Below are positions 52,434-63,090 of a stretch of DNA of 63,090 bases, piece by piece. The notes under the pieces were generated by a model that did not search any database, had not been told where the DNA came from, and was given only the letters and a program-made list of their open reading frames with translations. Position 1 is the stretch's first letter; each line of letters begins with the position of its first letter. Source of the DNA: Sphingomonadaceae bacterium (GTDB lineage Bacteria > Pseudomonadota > Alphaproteobacteria > Sphingomonadales > Sphingomonadaceae); the NCBI GenBank assembly GCA_947453945.1, contig CANGJB010000014.1, positions 1 to 63,090 of the forward strand. The letters are read 5' to 3'. The position numbers were made by a program, and so were the translations under genes.

Positions 52434-53656
52434 GAGCGGTAGTCGGCGTTGATCGCGATATAGCCGTGGGTGAGATCGCAGGTCCACACGGTGGCACGGC
52501 CTTCGCCGAGGCCAAGATCGACCTCGATGGTGATCTCCTGCCCCTTGAGATGCGCGGCGACCGGCGCTTCGTCGTAGTCGGGGAGGGGTTGGCCCTCACG
52601 CGCGGCCCACACGCCGCCGAAGCCGATCGAGAGGCGGTCGCGGTCGGCCGGTTCGCCTGCCTTGCCGACCGCCATGACGACGCGGCCCCAATTGGCGTCC
52701 TCGCCCGCGATGGCCGTCTTGACCAGCGGCGAATTCGCGATGGCAAGCCCGACGCGGCGGGCGCTGGCATCGCTCACCGCGCCCGAGACGGTGACCGCGA
52801 TGAACTTCTGCGCGCCTTCGCCATCGCGCACGACGAGATGTGCAAGCTGGCGGCACACATCATGAAGCGCAGCGGCAAAGGCATCCGCGCCGGGGCTGTC
52901 TGCCGAAACCAGTTGTGCATTGCCTGCCGCGCCGGTCGCGAAAGCCAGCACGGTGTCGCTGGTCGATGTGTCGCTGTCGACCGTTATGCACGAGAACGTG
53001 CGGCTATTGGCATCTAACAGGCAGGCCTGCAGGAACCCGGGATCAACCGCCGCATCGGTGAAGACATAGCCCAGCATGGTCGCCATGTCGGGCGCGATCA
53101 TGCCGCTGCCCTTGATGATGGCGCTGAGCGTGACCTTGACGCCGCCGACCATCGCCGTGGCGGTCGCGCCTTTGGCGAACGTATCGGTGGTGCCGATGGT
53201 GTTGGCAGCTTCTTCCCACGAGCATGGCTGGGCAAGCAGGGCGGCCGCGATCCCGGCGCGCGCCTTGTCTTTGGGCAGCGGCACGCCAATCACGCCGGTG
53301 GACGAGACGAACACTTGCTCGCGAGCGCAGCCAAGATGCCCAGCGACCTGCTCCATGATCGCCTCGACTGCCTCGCGCCCGCGGTAGCCGGTGAAGGCGT
53401 TGGAATTGCCGGCATTGACCACCAGCGCCCGGGCACGGCCTTGTGCGGTGTTTTGCCGGCCCAGTTCGACTTCCGACGAGCAGCACACATTGCGCGTGAA
53501 TACGCCGGCCACCGCCGTGCCTTCCGCCAGTTCCACGAAAGTCAGATCACAACGGCCCCAATCCTTGTAGCCGGCCCGGGCGATGCGCGGCGTCGCGCCG
53601 GCGATGGCGGGGAGCGCAGGGAAGGGCTGGGCGAGGGGGGAGACAGTGTGTGCCAT
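52430..53656 (-). CDS. argJ: Bifunctional glutamate N-acetyltransferase / amino-acid acetyltransferase
   Basis: A 408-residue ArgJ. It transfers the acetyl group from N-acetylornithine to glutamate and may also use acetyl-CoA, in arginine biosynthesis. The self-cleavage site is the Ala-Thr pair in GMIAPDMATMLGYVFTDA, which splits the protein into alpha and beta chains; the Thr becomes the nucleophile. ARAGYKDWGRCDLTFVELA and NAGNSNAFTGYRG are further family marks. The C-terminus has TCDLTHGYIAINADYRS, the normal ending. Confidence 0.95.
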   Translation of the reverse strand: MAHTVSPLAQPFPALPAIAGATPRIARAGYKDWGRCDLTFVELAEGTAVAGVFTRNVCCSSEVELGRQNTAQGRARALVVNAGNSNAFTGYRGREAVEAIMEQVAGHLGCAREQVFVSSTGVIGVPLPKDKARAGIAAALLAQPCSWEEAANTIGTTDTFAKGATATAMVGGVKVTLSAIIKGSGMIAPDMATMLGYVFTDAAVDPGFLQACLLDANSRTFSCITVDSDTSTSDTVLAFATGAAGNAQLVSADSPGADAFAAALHDVCRQLAHLVVRDGEGAQKFIAVTVSGAVSDASARRVGLAIANSPLVKTAIAGEDANWGRVVMAVGKAGEPADRDRLSIGFGGVWAAREGQPLPDYDEAPVAAHLKGQEITIEVDLGLGEGRATVWTCDLTHGYIAINADYRS

Positions 53657-53687
53657 GGCACGCGCCTAGCGCGCGGCGGCACAGCGT

Positions 53688-54794
53688 TCAACCGTTTGCG
53701 GGCCCCGGAATCGCCGGGGATTGCGGATGGCTGCGGTGTGGTGTTTCAGCCAGCCTGATACCTTTTGCCACCGGGCTTGCCGCGAGCCGGGCAGAAACCG
53801 CAAGGATGGCCAGGACCACGGCAATGCGGAATGCGGTTGAATCCTGCCAGCCTGCCCTTGCCGCCAGTTCGACAGTGAAGGCGAACAAGGGCACGTGCAG
53901 GGCATAGACTGGATAGGATATTCCGCCGAGCCAGCGCATGGCAGGAACGGCCCGGTCCGGCACCCGCGTCCCGGCGCTGACCCAGAGCACGGCCGGCATG
54001 ATCAGCATGGCAATCACAAGGTCGCCGATCACGCGCGGCACCAATGGGGCGAACACGAGGATGGCCGGAAGCAGCGCGACCGGTATTGTCCACGACACGT
54101 GCCATGTGCGCCGGGCTGTGCGATGCCACCGGCCCAGCAGGACGCCAAGGGGATAGGAAAACCCGATCCGGCAGAAACCGAACCACCAGTTATCAGTCAT
54201 ATCGCCGAAGGCCATGCGTCCGACGGTGAAGGTTGCATAGACAAGGCCGACGCCAAACCCGGCGACGATCACCCCAAGCTGCCAATCGCGGAGGCGGTTC
54301 AGCACGAACACATGGGCTGCATTTGCGACCAGTTCGAATGCCAGCGACCACATTGGCCCATTGACTGGATAGATCGCACCCGTGCCGGCAAGATGCGGGA
54401 TGAGCATCAGTGCCATGGCCATCATCATGATCGCGTCGGCAGTGCCGGCGTGGCTGGCAAAGGCTGCGGCGCCTATGCCGATGCCGATGGCCATGATCGG
54501 CCCCAGTCTGGCAACCCGTTCGGCCAGCAGCCGCAAGGGCGGGGTGCCTTGCGCAAGGCGGCTCTCAAACACGGAGGTCAGGACGAAACCGCTGAGCAGG
54601 AAAAAGAAATCGACGGCCAGATAGCCGCACGGCACTATCTCGGCGGCCTTGTGATAGCTTGTCTCGTGATGGAGAACGACACACAGCGCAGCAATGCCGC
54701 GCAAGGCATCGAGCACGACCAAGCGGCCCGAAGCAGATGCAGGCCGGGGTTGAGCGGCAGCCCGGTCCGCCTGATGCGCAGCTTCGCTTGTCAT
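53688..54794 (-). CDS. Acyltransferase 3 family membrane protein
   Basis: A 368-residue protein with about ten membrane segments. LVVLDALRGIAALCVVLHHE at about 25-44 is the acyltransferase-3 opening with its conserved Arg and His, and GYLAVDFFFLLSGFVLT follows. Such proteins O-acylate exported polysaccharides or lipids using acyl-CoA across the membrane. It lies on the same strand as argJ with 31 bases between, though a functional link is not apparent. The acceptor is unknown. Confidence 0.88.
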   Translation of the reverse strand: MTSEAAHQADRAAAQPRPASASGRLVVLDALRGIAALCVVLHHETSYHKAAEIVPCGYLAVDFFFLLSGFVLTSVFESRLAQGTPPLRLLAERVARLGPIMAIGIGIGAAAFASHAGTADAIMMMAMALMLIPHLAGTGAIYPVNGPMWSLAFELVANAAHVFVLNRLRDWQLGVIVAGFGVGLVYATFTVGRMAFGDMTDNWWFGFCRIGFSYPLGVLLGRWHRTARRTWHVSWTIPVALLPAILVFAPLVPRVIGDLVIAMLIMPAVLWVSAGTRVPDRAVPAMRWLGGISYPVYALHVPLFAFTVELAARAGWQDSTAFRIAVVLAILAVSARLAASPVAKGIRLAETPHRSHPQSPAIPGPANG

Positions 54795-54901
54795 GGGTCC
54801 TGCGTAGAGCAGAGGCGCTAAGATAGTGTTGAACGCGACCGATACGCTTCGTGCGCGGAAGAAATTGCCTTTTGATCGCGATGATCCTATTTGCGTTCGC
54901 G

Positions 54902-55162
54902 ATGCGGCTTCTGCTTGTCTTTCTTGCCCTGCTTTCGGGCCTTTCACTCTCTGATGTGGCTGTTGCCTCGTCGCGGGCGGAAGTTGTCGGCTCGGCGTCG
55001 GGCACGGTTCTGGTTGCGCGCCATGAGGCCAAGAGCAGCGCCAGCCTTGCCAAGCCGCACCATCCGTCTGGGGAGACCCGGGCCGCACCGGCGGGATTGC
55101 TTGCCATTCCCGCCCCGATCCATGCGATCAGCATCACCATTCCGGACCGCCCGCGCGAATAG
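54902..55162 (+). CDS. Small exported protein of unknown function
   Basis: An 86-residue protein with a strongly hydrophobic N-terminus (LLLVFLALLSGLSLSDVAVA) that fits a signal peptide or membrane anchor, then a basic and Ala/Ser-rich tail (ARHEAKSSASLAK). ATG at 54902 is my choice; ATG at 54881 gives a seven-residue longer form. It is divergent from the acyltransferase gene and precedes secA by about 100 bases. Codon pattern is moderately convincing only. Confidence 0.5.
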   Translation: MRLLLVFLALLSGLSLSDVAVASSRAEVVGSASGTVLVARHEAKSSASLAKPHHPSGETRAAPAGLLAIPAPIHAISITIPDRPRE

Positions 55163-55261
55163 CGCGCGGCGTTTTTCGTGATATCGCGTTCCGCCCTGCG
55201 TGCGGACGCATGACTAGCGCGGCTTGGCCCGCGCATCCCATCTGACAACAGGAATTCAGCC

Positions 55262-57982
<2,721 letters not shown>

Positions 57983-58059
57983 TGCTCAGCACGGCGAGCT
58001 CTCGTGTGAGCTTGCCGGTGCGCTCCTGAGTGGGCGCGGGCGCGGGCATCGGCAGGCGG

Positions 58060-59805
58060 ATGGCGGGTGTCGCCTCCGGTCGATACGCGCCTGTTGTCCT
58101 TGCTGCTCTGGCACTGGCGGCGGGGTCTGCCGCCAGTGCGCAAGTCGGCGCGCCGGGCATCGCCGGCCCCAGCCGTGACGAGCTTGGTGGTATCACGCGC
58201 GCGCCGGCAGCGCCTACACCGCGCCTGACGGTTTCCGGCGGGATCGAGCGGTCTGCTTGTCCGCTTGCTGATCCCAGGTACGCGGCGATCACAACCACGA
58301 TCACCTCTGTCCGTTTCAACGACCTCAAGGGCGCGACCGCCGCTGAACTGGAAGCGGTCTGGAAGCCGCTGGCCGGAAGGCCCCAGCCTATTGCGGTGCT
58401 GTGCGAGATCCGCGATGCCGCCGCGACGATCCTGCGCGCAAAGGGCTACCTTGCCGCCGTGCAGGTGCCGGTGCAGCGGATCGAGAACGGCGCGGTGCGC
58501 ATGGAAGTGCTCTATGGGCGGATCACCGCGATCCGCCTGCGGGGCGAGACCCGCGGCGCCGAGCGCAAGATCCTCAGCTATCTCGCCCCCCTCACGCGCG
58601 ACGCAATCTTCGACCGCAACCGTGCCGAGCGCTTTCTTCTGCTGGCGCGCGACCTGCCGGGTTACACAGTGAGGCTGACACTGCGCCCGGCGGGCACACT
58701 TCCGGGTGATCTTATTGGTGAAGTTATTGTTCTGCGCCAGCTTTTTACGGCCGACTTCTCAGTTCAAAACCTAGCTTCCGCAGCGACCGGGCGCTGGGGC
58801 GGGCAAGTGCGGGCGCAAGCCTTCGGGCTTACCGGCACGGGCGACGCGACGACCGTTTCCTACTACGCCACGGCAGACTTTCGCGAGCAGCGCATTCTGC
58901 AGGTTTCCCACGAATTTCGCCCCGGCAACGAGGGACTGTTGGTGGGGGCATCGCTCACTTACGCCTGGACGCGTCCGGATCTCGGGCAGGCGACCGGCGG
59001 CGCAGTTCTTGATGCCCGCACGCTGCTGGCCAGTCTCTATGCGCGCTATCCGCTGGCGCGCAGGCAAGGCGGCGATATCTGGGTGGGGGCCGGTTTCGAT
59101 CTTCTCAACCAGAGTACCACGCTGATCCTGCCGCTGAGCCGTGATCAACTGCGCGTGCTGTGGGCCCGGCTCGATTTAAATCGCGTCGATCTGTCGCGGC
59201 CTGAACCGGGCTGGCGGGTCAGCGCCTCGGTGGAGATGCGCCAGGGGCTGGCAGGGTTTGGCTCCAGCCTGTCGTGTCTGGCGGCGACTTGCGATGGGCG
59301 GGTGCCGCCGAGCCGCTTTGACGCGAGCGCTTCTGCAACCGTGGTGCGCGCCGAGGCCGAGTATGAGCGCGCGCTTGGCCGCTTCACGCTCTCGGCCCAT
59401 CCACGCGGGCAATATGCGCTGCGCAAGGTGCTGGGCTTCGAAGCTTTCGCGCCGGGGAACTACACCGTGGGCCGCGGCTATGACCCCGGGGTGATCACGG
59501 GTGATAGCGGGCTGGGCATTGCCAGCGAACTGCGCGGGCCGCAAATCAGTCTCGGGCGCGGCAACGGGCCGGTGGTGCAGCCGTTCGCCTTCCTTGATGC
59601 CGCCTGGGCGTGGGAGCGGGGGGCGGGCAAGCCGCAGAGCCTGCACTCTGTCGGCGGGGGCATCCGGGCCGATCTCGGCAACCGCTTGCGCCTTGACGCC
59701 AGCCTTGCCGTGCCGCTCGATCGGGCGGGGTTCGCAAATGCAAAGCCGGCGCCGCGCCTCATGGTTTCGCTCTCAACCCGGCTTGTACCGTGGGGAGACA
59801 ACTGA
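58060..59805 (+). CDS. TpsB-type outer membrane transporter of a two-partner secretion system
   Basis: A protein of about 581 residues with a signal peptide (VVLAALALAAGSAASAQ), a POTRA region at about 85-190 (ILRAKGYLAAVQVPVQRIENG, then VLYGRITAIRLRG) and a 16-strand barrel ending MVSLSTRLVPWG. VGRGYDPGVITGDSGLGIASELR is the TpsB VRGY-like motif in the L6 loop. It exports a TpsA protein. I chose ATG at 58060; a GTG at 58030 would add 10 residues. The next gene is its probable cargo and starts within the stop codon (TGATG). Confidence 0.88.
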   Translation: MAGVASGRYAPVVLAALALAAGSAASAQVGAPGIAGPSRDELGGITRAPAAPTPRLTVSGGIERSACPLADPRYAAITTTITSVRFNDLKGATAAELEAVWKPLAGRPQPIAVLCEIRDAAATILRAKGYLAAVQVPVQRIENGAVRMEVLYGRITAIRLRGETRGAERKILSYLAPLTRDAIFDRNRAERFLLLARDLPGYTVRLTLRPAGTLPGDLIGEVIVLRQLFTADFSVQNLASAATGRWGGQVRAQAFGLTGTGDATTVSYYATADFREQRILQVSHEFRPGNEGLLVGASLTYAWTRPDLGQATGGAVLDARTLLASLYARYPLARRQGGDIWVGAGFDLLNQSTTLILPLSRDQLRVLWARLDLNRVDLSRPEPGWRVSASVEMRQGLAGFGSSLSCLAATCDGRVPPSRFDASASATVVRAEAEYERALGRFTLSAHPRGQYALRKVLGFEAFAPGNYTVGRGYDPGVITGDSGLGIASELRGPQISLGRGNGPVVQPFAFLDAAWAWERGAGKPQSLHSVGGGIRADLGNRLRLDASLAVPLDRAGFANAKPAPRLMVSLSTRLVPWGDN

Positions 59806-61049
59806 TGCGGCGCAGGTTCTCCCGCCTGCCAGCGCTGCTGATGGCCGCGCTGATCCTTGGCATTGCGGGGGGCACAGTACGCGCGCAGTCGATCAATGCC
59901 ACCGGCGTGGTGGTTGCGGGCGCCGCCGCGATCTCCGCCGGCTCTGGCACCACGACCGTGATGGCCACCACGCCCCGTGTCGTCATCAATTGGTCGCCGG
60001 ATGACACGGGCATCGGCGGGGATGCGATCAACTTCCAGTCAGCCGGAACGAGCGTGCTGCTCGTCAATCACGCGGCGGCGCCGTTGACGGTGCTGAACCG
60101 GATTGTGCCAAAGGACCTGGCCCGGACGATTGGCTTCAGCGAGGCGGGCATCGCCCAACTGGTCGACCTTGCCACAGGCGCAGCGCGGCGCGGCGGAACG
60201 CTCTACTTCTACAGTCCGGACGGCATCCTCGTTTCGGCAGCGGGCGCTTCGGATGTCGGCAATCTGGTGCGCTCGGCTTCGGATCTGACGTTCGATGCAA
60301 GGACCGCCGCGGGGTTCAACGCCGGACCTCGCGCCGCGAATGCAGCGCAGATCGTTCCAAACCCCGGCAGTTCGAGGATGGTCGAGGTCGATGGCTCGGC
60401 GGTCATCGTCGCGGCCGATGCCTCAACCATCACAATTCGTCCCGATGGCCTGTTCGATATCCAGATCGACCAGCCCGACAGCCCCACCGGCGACACACCG
60501 GCGAATACGGCCCCCCAGCGCGCCTACATTGTCGCCATGCCGAGGAACGATGCCATCACCATGGCGATCGCGGGCGGACAGATTGCGGGCAGAACGCCGC
60601 TGGGCTTCGATGTGGCAGGCGCTGCAGCTTTCGATGGCAATGCCGTGGTGCTCTCGGCTGTCGCTTCTGCGCAGGCGGCCTCGGGCAGCCTCAGGCTCAC
60701 TGCACCCCCTCAGGCCGGCGCTGCAGGATGGCTTTTCGTGCCTGGCAGCACTGATCCAGCAGGCGCACCCGCCGGTGCTGACTTCGTCGGTGTTCCGGGC
60801 GTAGGTTCGGCTGTCGACTTTTCGCACGCCCTCCTTGTCGAATCGCGCGATGATCGGACCGAGGATGGCGGTATTTCAACACAGATTGCTCCGGATGACG
60901 CCCGGGGACAGTCCAGCGGGGGCGTTTCTGCGGCCAGCACGCCCTCGAATGGCGCAGCCAATGCCGCAACAGCGGAGGCACCCGATAGGGAGAGCGCCAA
61001 GTCTGCAAAGGCGGGCCCGAAACGGCGCAAATCGCAACGCGGTGAATAA
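59805..61049 (+). CDS. Small TpsA-like exoprotein with filamentous haemagglutinin N-terminal (TPS) domain
   Basis: A 414-residue exported protein. The signal peptide is LLMAALILGIAGGTVRA. Residues about 30-210 look like a TPS secretion domain: RVVINWSPDDTGIGGDAINF, LNRIVPKDLARTIGF, GGTLYFYSPDGILVSA, and later ITIRPDGLFDIQID. The usual long beta-helix of thousands of residues is absent; instead there is a short further stretch and a disordered, charged tail ending GPKRRKSQRGE. It overlaps the TpsB gene and is its likely cargo. Either it is a naturally short TpsA or the remnant of a shortened gene. Confidence 0.8.
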   Translation: MRRRFSRLPALLMAALILGIAGGTVRAQSINATGVVVAGAAAISAGSGTTTVMATTPRVVINWSPDDTGIGGDAINFQSAGTSVLLVNHAAAPLTVLNRIVPKDLARTIGFSEAGIAQLVDLATGAARRGGTLYFYSPDGILVSAAGASDVGNLVRSASDLTFDARTAAGFNAGPRAANAAQIVPNPGSSRMVEVDGSAVIVAADASTITIRPDGLFDIQIDQPDSPTGDTPANTAPQRAYIVAMPRNDAITMAIAGGQIAGRTPLGFDVAGAAAFDGNAVVLSAVASAQAASGSLRLTAPPQAGAAGWLFVPGSTDPAGAPAGADFVGVPGVGSAVDFSHALLVESRDDRTEDGGISTQIAPDDARGQSSGGVSAASTPSNGAANAATAEAPDRESAKSAKAGPKRRKSQRGE

Positions 61050-61206
61050 CTTGGTTTGGGGCTGGACCTGCCGCCTTCGCTAATGCAAAATGATGATACG
61101 CGCTAAGGTCATGCTCTTGAGTCATGGCACCTCTCGCGCAAAGTCCATCCCGGGCCGCCATCGGCCCCAACTGCAAGGAGATATCCGCAAAGCCTTGTCT
61201 CGACGA

Positions 61207-61452
61207 CCGCATGGGAGAGTCCGGATGCAGCCATCAGGCTTCGATCCGGCGCCGACGGAGCAACCCCCCAGGAAACTCTCAGGCACCAGGAACCGTGTGG
61301 TCTTGACACTCTGGAGAGTGATGGCGCTCCCGACCGGCCGCAAGCCGGTTTGCGTTCATCCGCCGACGGAGAAAGCCGTATGGTAGGGTCACGCGCAGCA
61401 GCCGTGTGAGACCGAAGCGGTCAAGCTCTCAGGCACAAGCGACAGAGATGGG
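61207..61452 (+). ncRNA. Tandem glycine riboswitch
   Basis: Two glycine aptamers in series. Aptamer 1 (about 61207-61304) shows GGGAGAG, GCCGACGGAGCAA, then GGAAACTCTCAGGCACCAGG. Aptamer 2 (about 61305-61452) has TGGAGAG, CCGCCGACGGAGAAA and CTCTCAGGCACAAGCGACAG. The stems pair GAGAG with CTCTC in each. It ends 68 bases before the D-amino-acid dehydrogenase start, whose ribosome site is AAGGAG at 61508. Glycine would be expected to turn the gene on, as in other glycine riboswitches. Confidence 0.93.
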
Positions 61453-61520
61453 GAAATGAACGCCGCACTGGTCCGAAAGGGCCGGCGCTTACGCATTTCA
61501 CCCATCAAGGAGCACAGCTC

Positions 61521-62774
61521 ATGTCGCATTTTGCGGTTATCGGCGCCGGTATCACCGGCATTACCACGGCTTACGCGCTGCTCGAGCGCGGGCATTCCGT
61601 CACTGTTATCGATCGCCAGCCCCTGCCGGCCATGGAAACTTCGTTCGCCAATGGCGGGCAGCTTTCGGCCAGCAACGCCGAAGTGTGGAATTCGGTCGGA
61701 ACCGTATTCAAGGGCCTGCGCTGGATGGCACGGCGCGATGCGCCCCTGCTGTTCAATCCGCGCCCGGGTTGGCACAAATTCTCGTGGATCGCAGAATTTC
61801 TCGGTGCAATCCCCCGCCATGACGTCAACACAATGGAGACGGTCCGCCTTGCGATCGAGGCGCGCAAATACCTGTTCGACATTGCCGAGCGCGAGGGGAT
61901 CGATTTCGACTGCGAACGGCGCGGCATCCTGCATATCTATCGCAGTGCCGCCAGTTTCGCCGATGCGGCACGCACCAATGAACTCGTCCGCGCTGGCGGG
62001 CTCGACCGTTTCGAGGTCACGCCGGACGACATGCGCCGCATCGATCCCACAGTGACCGGCGACTATTGCGGCGGCTACTACACGCCGTCTGACGCGACGG
62101 GTGACATCTGCAAGTTCACCCGGGGGCTGGCGGAGGCTTGCGAGCGCAAGGGCGCAGTGCTGCAACTGGACCGATCGGTACAGGCCATTGCTGTGCATGA
62201 TCGCGGCGTCACTATTCGCACGGCCAGCTTGACCGACGCCCGTCTTGAGGACGTGGGCCATTTCGACGGGCTGGTGATCTGCGCCGGTGTTGGCAGCAGG
62301 CGGCTTGCTGCGATGATCGGAGACCGAGTGAATGTCTATCCGGTCAAAGGCTACTCGATCACTGTCATGATGCGCGATGCAGCGAGCCAGGCCGCAGCGC
62401 CTTGGGTCAGCCTGCTCGATGAGGATGCCAAGATTGTTACCTCGCGGCTCGGCAAGGATCGCTTTCGCGTGGCGGGCACCGCCGAATTCAACGGCGAAAA
62501 CCGCGACATCCGCGCAGACCGCATCGCGCCGCTGGTGCAGTGGGTGCGCCAGTTGTTCCCCGGCGTCAGCGTGGGCGAGGTCCTGCCCTGGGCCGGCCTC
62601 AGGCCGATGCTGCCCGACATGATGCCGCGTGTGGGCGCGGGGCGGCGTTCGAGGGTGTTCTACAACACGGGCCACGGCCACCTGGGCTGGACGCTGAGCG
62701 CCGTGACCGCGCAGATGGTGGCGGCAACAATCGACCAGTCGCTGGAGACCGCATCCGCGCTCCGCGTCGCCTGA
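61521..62774 (+). CDS. dadA: D-amino-acid dehydrogenase (FAD, DadA family)
   Basis: A 417-residue FAD-dependent oxidoreductase. The dinucleotide-binding motif FAVIGAGITGITTAYALLER starts at residue 4, and ETSFANGGQLSASNAEVW is the DadA signature after it. WAGLRPMLPDMMPRVGAG and NTGHGHLGWTLSAVTAQMV close the FAD site. DadA deaminates D-amino acids to 2-oxo acids and ammonia, passing electrons to quinone. The glycine riboswitch directly upstream suggests that the enzyme handles glycine or a compound metabolised with it. Confidence 0.9.
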   Translation: MSHFAVIGAGITGITTAYALLERGHSVTVIDRQPLPAMETSFANGGQLSASNAEVWNSVGTVFKGLRWMARRDAPLLFNPRPGWHKFSWIAEFLGAIPRHDVNTMETVRLAIEARKYLFDIAEREGIDFDCERRGILHIYRSAASFADAARTNELVRAGGLDRFEVTPDDMRRIDPTVTGDYCGGYYTPSDATGDICKFTRGLAEACERKGAVLQLDRSVQAIAVHDRGVTIRTASLTDARLEDVGHFDGLVICAGVGSRRLAAMIGDRVNVYPVKGYSITVMMRDAASQAAAPWVSLLDEDAKIVTSRLGKDRFRVAGTAEFNGENRDIRADRIAPLVQWVRQLFPGVSVGEVLPWAGLRPMLPDMMPRVGAGRRSRVFYNTGHGHLGWTLSAVTAQMVAATIDQSLETASALRVA

Positions 62775-62806
62775 GCCGGATCTTCTTACGTAAAACACCG
62801 CATGGG

Positions 62807-62858
62807 CGGCCCGGGTGCTTTGTCTGCCTAAAAGGCAAGTTATCCGGGCCGTTCTTCC
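62807..62858 (+). terminator. Probable terminator after dadA
   Basis: Outer arms CGGCCCGG/CCGGGCCG (62807-62814, 62844-62851) and inner arms TGCCT/AGGCA (62825-62829, 62833-62837) make a long hairpin followed by TTCTTCCTT. The T run is interrupted, so efficiency is uncertain. Confidence 0.5.
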
Positions 62859-62900
62859 TTGTGAGGAGCGATTACGGCTCAGCCAAAGGGAAGAACCGCC

Positions 62901-62961
62901 ATGCTGATCAAGCAAGCTGCTGGATACGAGGCCAATCCCTGGGGCGCGGCGCCCTGCGGTC
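62901..62961 (+). pseudogene. 5' end of an unidentified gene cut by the IS66 element
   Basis: ATG at 62901, preceded by AAAGGGAAG, opens a frame coding for about 20 residues (MLIKQAAGYEANPWGAAPCG) before the IS terminus at 62962. The rest of the gene, if it exists, would be beyond the element, outside the window. Read into the element the frame stops at 63024-63026. The peptide is too short to identify. Confidence 0.45.
62954..62961. repeat. Presumed target-site half of the IS66 insertion
   Basis: IS66 elements make 8-bp target duplications. CTGCGGTC directly abuts the GTAAGCG terminus; the second copy would lie beyond the other end, outside the window. Confidence 0.4.
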
Positions 62962-63090
62962 GTAAGCGCTGTTCTCAGGCCACGGCGGTCCATGGCATGA
63001 GTTCGCCGACGCTGTTTGCTGGATGACCGTTGGCCAGTTTTCCGAGCGCCTGCGTCAGCCAGGTATGCGGATTGATGCCGCTCAGCTTGC
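62962..63090 (-). mobile_element. IS66-family insertion sequence, terminal part (continues beyond window)
   Basis: The terminus begins GTAAGCGCTGTTCTCAGG, which has the GTAAGCG start typical of IS66-family inverted repeats. Thirteen bases in lies the stop codon of a transposase reading inward from the window edge. Only this end is present. Confidence 0.8.
62975..63090 (-). CDS. tnpC: IS66-family transposase, C-terminal end (partial)
   Basis: The minus strand encodes 38 residues ending in TGA at 62975. It contains INPHTWLTQALGKLANGHP and ends SVGELMPWTAVA, which matches the C-terminal helical segment of IS66 TnpC transposases (usual pattern DPxxWLxDVLxRI...ELLPWNW). The rest of the gene lies outside the window, so intactness cannot be judged. 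Confidence 0.8.
   Translation of the reverse strand, partial: KLSGINPHTWLTQALGKLANGHPANSVGELMPWTAVA

Overview
This annotation was read directly from the sequence, with no database search. The window has high GC. It looks like an alphaproteobacterium of the sphingomonad group, probably Novosphingobium-like: three TonB-dependent receptors with sphingomonad-style neighbours, a divL-tsaE-amgK-murU-addB-addA-trxA block, a TPR-sulfotransferase, and an ahcY gene with an alphaproteobacterial-type operator. The genus is inferred.

Region 1 (1-10.5 kb). After the 3' end of glpK, a collinear minus-strand array reads TetR, MFS exporter, then a TTQ amine dehydrogenase set (heavy chain, MauE, MauD, light chain, monohaem cytochrome c), then XdhC and MocA. 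Gene order and content resemble the aromatic amine (aau) type of cluster, and no mauG or mauF is visible. A two-gene periplasmic molybdenum dehydrogenase (2Fe-2S subunit plus molybdopterin subunit) is transcribed divergently from TetR. XdhC and MocA are its expected maturation factors. The locus may therefore oxidise an amine to an aldehyde and then to an acid, but that is inference.

Region 2 (10.5-22 kb). TonB receptor 1 faces away from a TPR-sulfotransferase, which converges on TonB receptor 2. A short group II PLP decarboxylase follows, then TonB receptor 3.

Region 3 (21.7-29.8 kb). A FadR/GntR-type regulator starts a plus-strand operon of HMG-CoA-lyase-like protein, HyuA, HyuB, CaiB/BaiF CoA-transferase and a cysteine hydrolase. 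Two TGTATACA palindromes flank the regulator, one of them covering the start codon of the lyase gene. A MarR gene converges on the operon and carries two 18-bp inverted repeats in its leader. The substrate is unknown; this is the best candidate for an undescribed pathway.

Region 4 (29.8-38.4 kb). Mostly housekeeping: a KefB-type antiporter, a small conserved protein, a hotdog thioesterase, a DivIC/FtsB-like protein, folE, a sterol-desaturase-family hydroxylase, a peroxiredoxin and ahcY with a perfect 20-bp palindrome upstream.

Region 5 (38.5-58 kb). A DivL-type pseudo-histidine kinase (Tyr in the H-box), tsaE, the amgK/murU cell-wall recycling pair, addBA, trxA, an M28 peptidase, then minus-strand inositol-phosphatase-like, argJ and acyltransferase genes, and secA.

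Region 6 (58-63 kb). A two-partner secretion pair with an unusually small exoprotein, a tandem glycine riboswitch in front of a D-amino-acid dehydrogenase, and finally the end of an IS66-family element inserted just after the start of an unidentified gene.
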